Positions 1-4,873 of a DNA stretch of 5,497 nt are shown here, one piece after another. Within the stretch, counting starts at the first letter, position 1. Each line of letters opens with the position of its first letter. The notes beneath the pieces are model-generated. The model made no database searches, was not told the DNA's origin, and was given only the letters and a program-made list of their open reading frames with translations. The position numbers and the translations under genes are program-made. Source of the DNA: RUG754 sp041856085. GTDB lineage: Bacteria; Bacillota; Clostridia; Peptostreptococcales; Anaerovoracaceae. The stretch covers positions 1 through 5,497 of the forward strand of contig JBHAFL010000021.1 of the NCBI GenBank assembly GCA_041856085.1, in the 5' to 3' direction.

Positions 1-105
1 GCCGACGCGGTAAGGGATATGACGGAGAGCGACTATGACCTTACGCTTTTTACCTGCACCTCAGGCGGATATTCCAGATTGGCGGTGCGGTGTATGCTTA
101 CATAG
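1..105 (+). CDS. Class-B-like sortase, C-terminal fragment (5' end outside window)
   Basis: The open frame enters from the left edge and stops at TAG 103-105, giving 34 residues. They contain YDLTLFTCTSGG followed by YSRLAVRC. This fits the end of a sortase catalytic domain: a TLxTC strand with the catalytic cysteine (codon 55-57), then a nearby arginine (codon 76-78) in the position of the active-site Arg. Sortases are membrane-anchored extracytoplasmic transpeptidases that cleave an LPxTG-like signal and attach the protein to cell wall or pilin. The short Cys-to-Arg spacing resembles clostridial class B enzymes, but the class is inferred from a short tail. The catalytic histidine and membrane anchor would lie upstream of the window. 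No sortase substrate is visible here, and the next gene has its own promoter, so no operon link is implied. Confidence 0.72.
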   Translation, partial: ADAVRDMTESDYDLTLFTCTSGGYSRLAVRCMLT

Positions 106-121
106 ACCCCCATTATTTCAA

Positions 122-149
122 AACCCCTGTTGCAAGGGTTAAAAGTTTT
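122..149 (+). terminator. Weak candidate terminator after the sortase gene
   Basis: An AACCC (122-126) / GGGTT (136-140) hairpin with a 9-nt loop lies 17 nt past the sortase stop. It is followed by AAAAGTTTTA rather than a clean T-run. The stem is short and the tract poor, so termination here is only a possibility; it is the only hairpin seen between the sortase stop and the next promoter. Confidence 0.22.
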
Positions 150-151
150 AC

Positions 152-180
152 TTGATAAAAAATAAGAAAAAGTGTATAAT
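152..180 (+). promoter_or_regulatory. Sigma-A-type promoter for the small membrane protein gene
   Basis: TTGATA (152-157) and a perfect TATAAT (175-180) are separated by exactly 17 bp of A-rich sequence. This is close to the housekeeping consensus. Transcription would start near 187 and give a 5' leader of about 100 nt. That leader holds a small AATGC/GCATT hairpin (228-242) and no recognised riboswitch. Confidence 0.75.
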
Positions 181-275
181 AAAACCGCAAGAATAAGTAA
201 TAAAAATAGGACTATATGATTTTGGAGAATGCACGGAGCATTTATCCGCATTGCCTTCGTTTTGATTCGTGAAAG

Positions 276-281
276 AGGAGG
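276..281 (+). promoter_or_regulatory. Ribosome binding site that sets the start at 290
   Basis: AGGAGG lies 8 nt before ATG 290. An in-frame GTG at 269 would place this element inside the coding region and has no Shine-Dalgarno of its own, so ATG 290 is preferred. Confidence 0.8.
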
Positions 282-289
282 GGTTATCG

Positions 290-637
290 ATGAAATTCTT
301 TGAAAAACCGATCTCTAAAATCGGCAAGAAAATTCTTGTCTTTGTGCTGGTGCTTTTAATCCTGCTGATGCTCTTTTTTATCATAGACGGTGCTATTGTA
401 AAGAAGCGTAACGACGATATGCTTATTTCGATGCTTCGGGCGGCAGCCGCCGACCCCGGCGCCCTTACCGTTAAAACCGGAAACGGTAAGGAGGAGGATA
501 TCACAGATGAGTTCCTTAATATGCATCTGTCGGAGATTGAGGGAGGCAACTACAGTACTGCAATGGACGATATCAGGAGCAATAAATACGGCCTTGCGAT
601 TCAATGGAATGAAAAAACACGGGAATACGTGGAATAA
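290..637 (+). CDS. Small single-pass membrane protein of unknown function
   Basis: I do not recognise this 115-residue protein. It has a short, basic N-terminus (residues 1-14, four Lys by residue 14), then one very hydrophobic segment (about residues 16-36, VFVLVLLILLMLFFIIDGAI). A mostly polar tail of about 78 residues follows, beginning with KKRND. The hydrophobic segment is long and has no clear signal peptidase site, so it reads as a membrane anchor rather than a cleaved signal. The positive charges on both sides make orientation uncertain, though the Lys-rich N-terminus favours a cytoplasmic N-terminus and an extracytoplasmic tail. No LPxTG-like motif, cysteine or known enzyme motif is seen. 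The gene has its own strong promoter and ribosome binding site and is followed by a candidate terminator, so it is probably monocistronic. The clean signals argue that it is a real gene even though its function is unknown. Confidence 0.7.
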   Translation: MKFFEKPISKIGKKILVFVLVLLILLMLFFIIDGAIVKKRNDDMLISMLRAAAADPGALTVKTGNGKEEDITDEFLNMHLSEIEGGNYSTAMDDIRSNKYGLAIQWNEKTREYVE

Positions 638-650
638 TTGCCTGATACGG

Positions 651-683
651 GGAGTTGTTTTTGTGATTATTACTCCGTTTTTT
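651..683 (+). terminator. Candidate intrinsic terminator after the membrane protein gene
   Basis: GGAGT (651-655) pairs with ACTCC (672-676) across a 16-nt loop, followed by G and six T (678-683). The T-run and the position 13 nt past the stop codon fit a terminator, but the stem is only 5 bp. The stronger inverted repeat at 707-736 may do this job instead or as well. Confidence 0.4.
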
Positions 684-706
684 ACAAAAAAAGCGGGAAA
701 TTCGTT

Positions 707-736
707 TAAAAGTCAAGAGGTTTTTCTTGACTTTTA
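707..736. repeat. 12-bp perfect inverted repeat overlapping the rplU promoter
   Basis: The arm TAAAAGTCAAGA (707-718) is the exact reverse complement of TCTTGACTTTTA (725-736), with the loop GGTTTT. The A-rich left arm and T-rich right arm resemble a bidirectional terminator. The right arm also supplies the TTGACT -35 box of the rplU promoter, so the repeat could equally be an operator. The sequence shows the repeat; its role is inferred. Confidence 0.75.
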
Positions 737-755
737 GTTTGTTCTTTGATATCAT
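727..755 (+). promoter_or_regulatory. Promoter of the rplU-rpmA operon
   Basis: TTGACT (727-732) and TATCAT (750-755) each match the housekeeping consensus at 5 of 6 positions and are spaced 17 bp apart. A TGn extended -10 element (747-749) directly precedes the -10 box. The predicted start is near 761-762, at the beginning of the putative L21 leader, which supports the assignment. Confidence 0.68.
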
Positions 756-761
756 CTAATG

Positions 762-852
762 GTTGAGCCGCACAGACACGGTATTTTCAAGTGCGATGAA
801 TTATTTATCGTCACCGTCACTGGCGAGACTGGATAGAGGAGGAAAATAAAAA
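762..852 (+). ncRNA. Putative ribosomal protein L21 leader (cis-regulatory RNA)
   Basis: This untranslated stretch between the predicted start site and rplU contains GAGCCGCAC, GGTATT and GGCGAGACTGG. As far as I recall, these resemble the Rfam L21 leader found before rplU in Firmicutes. Two hairpins can be drawn. In the first, GTGCGAT (791-797) pairs with ATCG-U-CAC (807-814, bulged U). In the second, CCGTC (814-818) pairs with GAC-U-GG (827-832). They compete for one base. The rplU ribosome binding site AGGAGG (837-842) lies just after the second hairpin, 10 nt before the ATG. The expected role is feedback control of the operon by a ribosomal protein. The family match was made by eye; a covariance-model hit would settle it. 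Confidence 0.6.
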
Positions 853-1356
853 ATGTACGCAATTATCGAAACAGGCGGCAAGCAGTACAGAGTACAGGCG
901 GGCGACGTTCTCAGAGTTGAGAAGCTGGGCGCTAAAGAGGGAGAGAAGGTTACTTTTGACCGAGTTCTCGTTATCGGAGAGGGTGCTGACGTTAAGGTCG
1001 GAACACCTTACACGGGAGACGTTGTAGAAGGCACTGTTCTTTGCGAGGGAAAAGGTCAGAAGGTAATCATCTTCAAGTATAAGGCTAAAAAAGACTACAG
1101 AAAAAAACAGGGTCACAGACAGCCTTTCACAGAAGTTGAAATCACTTCAATCGGTGGAGTTGCCGCTCCTAAGAAATCCGAGAAAAAGGCTGAGCCTAAG
1201 GAGGCGGAAGCTGCACCGGCCGCAGAGGCGGTTAAGGTATCGGCTTCGATGAAAAAAGAAGAACTTATTGCTATTGCTAAGGCTAACAATATTGAAATCG
1301 ACGAGAAAGCCACCAAGGCCGTTATCATCGAAACGATTGAGAATGCCGGCAAGTAA
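853..1356 (+). CDS. rplU: 50S ribosomal protein L21 with a C-terminal extension
   Basis: Residues 1-102 are a complete bacterial L21, from MYAIIETGGKQYRV at the N-terminus through the family signature FKYKAKKDYRKKQGHRQPF (about 74-92) to EITSI. L21 binds 23S rRNA in the large subunit and contacts L20. The protein is 167 residues long, against about 103 for a usual L21. The extra part is a Lys/Glu/Ala/Pro-rich, probably disordered linker (about 103-131). It is followed by a compact C-terminal unit (about 132-167) with the pattern KKEELIAIAKANNIEID, KATKAVIIETI. This unit looks like a helix-extended-helix (HeH/LEM, SAP or Rho-N-like) fold, often nucleic-acid binding. The start is fixed by conservation and AGGAGG 10 nt upstream. 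It is the first gene of an operon with rpmA (30-nt gap), under the promoter at 727-755 and the putative L21 leader. No frameshift is needed to read through the extension. Confidence 0.97.
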   Translation: MYAIIETGGKQYRVQAGDVLRVEKLGAKEGEKVTFDRVLVIGEGADVKVGTPYTGDVVEGTVLCEGKGQKVIIFKYKAKKDYRKKQGHRQPFTEVEITSIGGVAAPKKSEKKAEPKEAEAAPAAEAVKVSASMKKEELIAIAKANNIEIDEKATKAVIIETIENAGK

Positions 1357-1373
1357 TTTACTGATATTTAGTT

Positions 1374-1380
1374 AGGAGGT
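1374..1380 (+). promoter_or_regulatory. Ribosome binding site fixing the short L27 start
   Basis: AGGAGGT ends 6 nt before ATG 1387. In the rpmA frame there is a TAG stop at 1369-1371, only six codons upstream, so the protein cannot be extended at its N-terminus. This matters for the L27 processing question. Confidence 0.88.
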
Positions 1381-1386
1381 ACACTT

Positions 1387-1647
1387 ATGGCAAGTAAAAA
1401 AGGTGTAGGCAGCTCTAAGAACGGTCGCGACTCCGAGTCCAAACGTCTTGGGTTAAAGGCTGGCGATGGACAGTTCGTAAGTGCTGGCAGCATTTTAGTC
1501 AGACAGAGAGGAACTAAGTTCCATCCGGGAAACAATGTAGGTATCGGTGGAGACGATACATTATTTGCTAAAATTGACGGAGATGTCAGATTCGAAAGAA
1601 AAGACAAGACAAGAAAGCAAGTAAGCGTTTACCCTAAGGAAGCTTAA
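1387..1647 (+). CDS. rpmA: 50S ribosomal protein L27, without the cleavable N-terminal extension
   Basis: This 86-residue protein is a full-length L27: MASKKGVGSSKNGRDSESKR at the start, the signature GSILVRQRGTKFHPG in the middle, and VSVYPKEA at the end. L27 sits at the 50S peptidyl-transferase centre, where its flexible N-terminus approaches the tRNA acceptor ends. In most Firmicutes L27 is made with an extra N-terminal segment ending in FF, which the protease Prp removes before Ala/Ser-x-K-K. Here the coding sequence begins with Met directly before ASKKG, so normal Met removal would give the mature form. The short form is certain from the upstream in-frame stop. No prp gene is present in the 30 nt between rplU and rpmA, where it usually lies. 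A strong terminator follows 8 nt after the stop. Confidence 0.97.
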   Translation: MASKKGVGSSKNGRDSESKRLGLKAGDGQFVSAGSILVRQRGTKFHPGNNVGIGGDDTLFAKIDGDVRFERKDKTRKQVSVYPKEA

Positions 1648-1655
1648 TCTATTCG

Positions 1656-1683
1656 CCCTATACATACTGTATAGGGTTTTTTT
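1656..1683 (+). terminator. Intrinsic terminator between rpmA and obgE
   Basis: CCCTATACA (1656-1664) pairs perfectly with TGTATAGGG (1668-1676) around a TAC loop, followed directly by seven T (1677-1683). This 9-bp stem with a T-run is a convincing rho-independent terminator. It lies 8 nt after the rpmA stop and 21 nt before the obgE start codon. It should close the ribosomal-protein transcript and leave obgE dependent on read-through or on an unrecognised promoter. Confidence 0.9.
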
Positions 1684-1704
1684 GTCTGATAGAGAGGATA
1701 TATT

Positions 1705-3012
1705 ATGTTCGTAGACAGAGCGAAAATATTTGTTAAATCCGGTAAAGGCGGTAACGGAGGAGTTACTTTCAGAAGAGACCCTTATGTGCCTAACGGCGGA
1801 CCGGACGGCGGCGACGGCGGCAAGGGCGGAAGCATAATAATTACAGCCGACAGAAACCTCAGAACCTTAATGGATTTTAAGTACAAGAAAAAATACGAAG
1901 CGGAAGCCGGCCAGAACGGTATGAGCAGAAACAAATTCGGCAAGGACGGACAGAATCTTGTTATCAAGGTTCCTATGGGGACCGTCGTGCTTGACGCGGA
2001 TTCCAACCGTATTATGAAAGACCTCGTAAACGACGGGGACAGCTTCGTGTGCGCTAAAGGCGGCAAAGGCGGCAGAGGCAATGTACGTTTCAAGTCATCG
2101 ATAAGACAGGCTCCGAATTTCGCGGAGGCGGGCGGAGCCTCAATTGAGAGAAACATCATACTTGAGCTCAAGCTGATAGCGGATGTCGGCCTTGTGGGCT
2201 TCCCTAATGTAGGCAAGAGTTCGCTTTTAGCCGAGGCTACTTCCGCCAATCCTAAGATAGCAAACTACCCGTTTACGACAATAGACCCGAATTTAGGGGT
2301 TGTTTCGATTTATGACGATTCTTTTGTTATGGCTGATATTGCCGGCATCATCGAAGGAGCGTCTGAGGGTGCGGGAATGGGATTCCGCTTTCTTAAACAT
2401 ATTGAGAGGACTAAGGTTCTTATCCACGTTGTGGATATCTCGGGCAGCGAGGGAAGAGAACCTAAGGAAGATTTCGACAAGATAAACGCAGAGCTTGCGG
2501 CGTATAGCGAGAGAATAGTTAAGAAGCCTCAGATAGTCGCCGCCAACAAGATTGACGAGCTTGACGGCGGTGAAAACAGCGAGAAATATATCGAGTTCAA
2601 AAAATACGTAGAAGAAAAGGGCTACAAGTGCTTCCCGATGGCAGCCCCGCTGGGCATAGGAGTTAAAGAAGTGCTTTCCGCAGCGCTCATAGAGCTTAAG
2701 AACGTTTCACAGCAGCCCGCGGAGACGGCCGATGCGAACGAATATTTTGACTTCGAGAGAGAAGAGCGCGACCCTGATTGGAATAAGATAGAGGCGTCAT
2801 ATGATGAGGAAGATGGAGTATATGTTCTGAGCGGCAAACAGCTAACCAAGATATTCAATTCCACAAACTTCCATGATATGGGTTCCCTCAGATATCTATA
2901 TAAATATATCGAAAAGAACGGCGCAATCGATGAGCTCAGGAAAATGGGGCTTTCAGAGGGCGATATTATCAAGATAAACGACTACGAGATGGAATTTTGG
3001 GATGAGTATTAA
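1705..3012 (+). CDS. obgE: GTPase Obg/CgtA, late 50S ribosome assembly factor
   Basis: Obg is a slow GTPase that binds late 50S particles and links ribosome assembly to growth and (p)ppGpp signalling. All three domains are present in 435 residues, the usual Firmicute length. The glycine-rich Obg fold (about 1-158) has GKGGNGG and GPDGGDGGKGG. The G domain (about 159-332) has G1 GFPNVGKSS (165-173), switch I PFTTIDPNLGVV (189-200), G3 DIAG (211-214) and G4 NKID (281-284). The OCT-type C-terminal domain (about 345-435) spans YFDFERE to DYEMEFWDEY. Small departures are DIAG where DIPG is common, and an AAP instead of an SA-type G5 near 313-315; neither removes a catalytic residue. The start is conserved, with AGAGAGGA just upstream. 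The gene follows a terminator at very short distance, and its last 11 nt overlap the radical SAM gene. I see no clear promoter of its own. Confidence 0.97.
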   Translation: MFVDRAKIFVKSGKGGNGGVTFRRDPYVPNGGPDGGDGGKGGSIIITADRNLRTLMDFKYKKKYEAEAGQNGMSRNKFGKDGQNLVIKVPMGTVVLDADSNRIMKDLVNDGDSFVCAKGGKGGRGNVRFKSSIRQAPNFAEAGGASIERNIILELKLIADVGLVGFPNVGKSSLLAEATSANPKIANYPFTTIDPNLGVVSIYDDSFVMADIAGIIEGASEGAGMGFRFLKHIERTKVLIHVVDISGSEGREPKEDFDKINAELAAYSERIVKKPQIVAANKIDELDGGENSEKYIEFKKYVEEKGYKCFPMAAPLGIGVKEVLSAALIELKNVSQQPAETADANEYFDFEREERDPDWNKIEASYDEEDGVYVLSGKQLTKIFNSTNFHDMGSLRYLYKYIEKNGAIDELRKMGLSEGDIIKINDYEMEFWDEY

Positions 3013-4873
3013 GAAAAGCGTTATAAAACCCGATCATCTTCTTAAAAGGGTTGAGAAGCCCGGAAGATACATAGGCGGAGAGATAAACTCGGTGATAAAA
3101 GACGCGGACAGGGCTGAGGTTAACTTCTGCTTTTGCTTCCCCGACATATACGAGATAGGAATGTCCTACTTAGGGCTGCAGATTCTTTACAAAGCGCTTA
3201 ACGACAGGGAGACCGTCTACTGTCAGCGGGCGTTTCAGCCGCAGACGGATATGGAAGAGCTTATGAGAGCCGAGAATATTCCTCTATATACCCTCGAAAG
3301 CAAGACTCCGCTTAATGAGATGGACATCATAGGTTTCACCCTGCAATATGAGATGTCGTTTACGACCGTGTTGAATATGCTCGATTTGGCAGGCATTGCC
3401 GTAAAAGCTTCCGACAGAGGCGAAACGGAACCGCTCGTAATAGCGGGGGGGCCCTGTGCATATAATCCCGAGCCGCTCGCGGAGTTCGTCGATTGTTTTT
3501 TGATAGGGGACGGTGAGGAATTTCTGCCAGAGTTCGTGGAGTATTACGCCGAGCTGAAAAAAGAGGGACTTAAGAAGCCTGAAATACTTGAGAGATTAGC
3601 GCAGATGAAAGGGGTGTATGTCCCCGTTTTTTATGAATATGAGTATAATGATGACGGCACGATAAAAAAATTATGTAGATTAAATGATAAGGCTCCCGAA
3701 AAGATAGAGAGGCGCATACTTCCGTCTATTCAGGACGCCTGCTTTCCTGTTAAGCCTATTATACCTACGGTTGAGGCGGTACACGACAGGGCTGTTGTCG
3801 AAACTTTCAGAGGCTGCACGAGAGGGTGCAGGTTTTGTCAAGCCGGCATTATATACAGACCCGTAAGAGAAAGAACTCGTGAAAGGATTGTCGATATCGC
3901 CTGCTCGCAGCTTAAAAATACCGGACACGAGGAACTTTCGCTTCTCAGCCTTTCGTCTTCCGACCATAGCGAGTTCGAGGATATCGCATTGGAGCTTCTC
4001 AGCTTCACCAAGTCGAATAATTCCTCGCTTGCGCTTCCGTCTCTCAGAATGGACAAGTTCGCCTTTGACGTGCTGCAAAGGATTCAGGAGTTTAAGAAGA
4101 GCGGGCTCACATATGCTCCCGAGGCAGGCACGCAGCGTTTAAGAGATGTAATAAACAAAGGTGTAACCGAGGAGGATATATTCACTTCAATAAGACAGGC
4201 GCTTGAACTCGGCTGGACTCATATCAAGTTATATTTTATGATCGGTCTGCCGACGGAGACCTATGAGGACTTGGACGGTATTGCGGATATTGCAAGACGC
4301 ATAAAGGAGCTGAATTATGAAATAAACGGTCCCAAAGGCGGACGGTTCACTCTTACGGTTTCCGTATCGAACTTCGTGCCCAAGGCAATGACCCCGTTCC
4401 AGTGGGAAGCGCAGGACACGGCGGAGGAGTTCAGGAAAAAACATAATTATCTGAGAGACAGACTCAGAATGAAGCAGATAAGCTTCAACTATCATGATAA
4501 TGAAACCTCGGCTTATGAGGCGGTGTTCGCGCGCGGCGACCGCAGAACCTCCAAGCTGCTGTATGAGGCATGGAAGCAGGGCTGCAAGCTCGACGGCTGG
4601 TCAGAGCACTACAGACCGGACCTCTGGGAAAGAGCCTTCGAGCTCTCGGGGATTGACAGAGCTTTTTATACTACGAGAAAGAGAAAATTTGATGAACATC
4701 TGCCGTGGGACGTCATAGATTCCGGAGTAAGCAAGACTTATCTCATGAACGAGGCTGAGAGAGCATACGAGGAGAAAATCACATACGACTGCAGATTCGG
4801 CTGCACAGGCTGCGGCATTAACCGCAGGGTTAAGTGCGAAAAAGGAGGGATATACCGATGTCAAGATTTGTAA
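3002..4873 (+). CDS. B12-binding-like radical SAM protein, TIGR03960 family
   Basis: Radical SAM enzymes use a [4Fe-4S] cluster and S-adenosylmethionine to start radical reactions. The cluster motif is RGCTRGCRFCQAG, with C272, C276 and C279 in CxxxCxxC spacing. The N-terminal part (about 20-205) resembles a B12-binding-type fold, with the family block FPDIYEIGMSYLGLQILY (46-63) and IAGGPCAYNPEPLAEFVD (147-164), then GDGEE (169-173). No DxHxxG cobalamin motif is seen, so B12 binding is doubtful. The radical SAM barrel follows (about 265-465), including SLPSLRMD-like and YAPEAGTQRLRD segments. The C-terminus has a second cysteine group (C597, C601, C604, C612, C620; DCRFGCTGCG) that could hold another cluster. 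At 623 residues it is about full length for the family. The ATG lies inside the end of obgE with only a weak Shine-Dalgarno, implying translational coupling. The protein overlaps the DUF2344 gene by 16 nt. Substrate unknown; RNA or ribosome modification is an inference from context. Confidence 0.9.
   Translation: MSIKKSVIKPDHLLKRVEKPGRYIGGEINSVIKDADRAEVNFCFCFPDIYEIGMSYLGLQILYKALNDRETVYCQRAFQPQTDMEELMRAENIPLYTLESKTPLNEMDIIGFTLQYEMSFTTVLNMLDLAGIAVKASDRGETEPLVIAGGPCAYNPEPLAEFVDCFLIGDGEEFLPEFVEYYAELKKEGLKKPEILERLAQMKGVYVPVFYEYEYNDDGTIKKLCRLNDKAPEKIERRILPSIQDACFPVKPIIPTVEAVHDRAVVETFRGCTRGCRFCQAGIIYRPVRERTRERIVDIACSQLKNTGHEELSLLSLSSSDHSEFEDIALELLSFTKSNNSSLALPSLRMDKFAFDVLQRIQEFKKSGLTYAPEAGTQRLRDVINKGVTEEDIFTSIRQALELGWTHIKLYFMIGLPTETYEDLDGIADIARRIKELNYEINGPKGGRFTLTVSVSNFVPKAMTPFQWEAQDTAEEFRKKHNYLRDRLRMKQISFNYHDNETSAYEAVFARGDRRTSKLLYEAWKQGCKLDGWSEHYRPDLWERAFELSGIDRAFYTTRKRKFDEHLPWDVIDSGVSKTYLMNEAERAYEEKITYDCRFGCTGCGINRRVKCEKGGIYRCQDL
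4841..4849 (+). promoter_or_regulatory. Strong ribosome binding site inside the radical SAM gene
   Basis: AAAGGAGGG lies 8 nt before ATG 4858, inside the last codons of the radical SAM gene (it encodes part of the EKGGIYR region). It gives the DUF2344 gene efficient initiation in addition to coupling. Confidence 0.85.

Noticed and set aside
33..251. - strand frame of 72 codons covering the sortase tail and the following promoter
   Set aside because: It runs across the sortase coding end and a near-consensus + strand promoter, and resembles no protein I know; the hydrophobic run comes from A-rich promoter DNA read in reverse.
216..272. 18-codon upstream frame starting at ATG 216 and ending just before the membrane protein's ribosome binding site
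   Set aside because: It could be a leader peptide, but its Shine-Dalgarno (AGGA, 4 nt away) is poor and it has no run of regulatory codons or attenuator hairpin.
269..289. GTG start at 269 for the small membrane protein
   Set aside because: It would put the strong AGGAGG inside the coding sequence and has no ribosome binding site of its own; ATG 290 is better placed.
507..737. + strand frame running from the membrane protein gene into the intergenic region
   Set aside because: It overlaps the membrane protein gene in another frame, has no ribosome binding site, and runs through the terminator candidate and the inverted repeat.
1782..2249. Long open frame (155 codons) on the - strand inside obgE
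   Set aside because: It lies opposite the conserved glycine-rich and G1 regions of Obg; its Pro/Leu/Ser-rich translation is the expected antisense image of glycine-rich coding sequence.
3445..3451. Run of seven G in the radical SAM gene as a possible phase-variation tract
   Set aside because: It encodes part of the conserved AGGP segment, is short for slippage-based switching, and the frame is intact on both sides.
3680..4142. Open frames on both strands within the radical SAM gene
   Set aside because: They overlap the conserved CxxxCxxC and barrel regions of a clear family member, lack convincing ribosome binding sites and have low-complexity Arg/Ser-rich translations.
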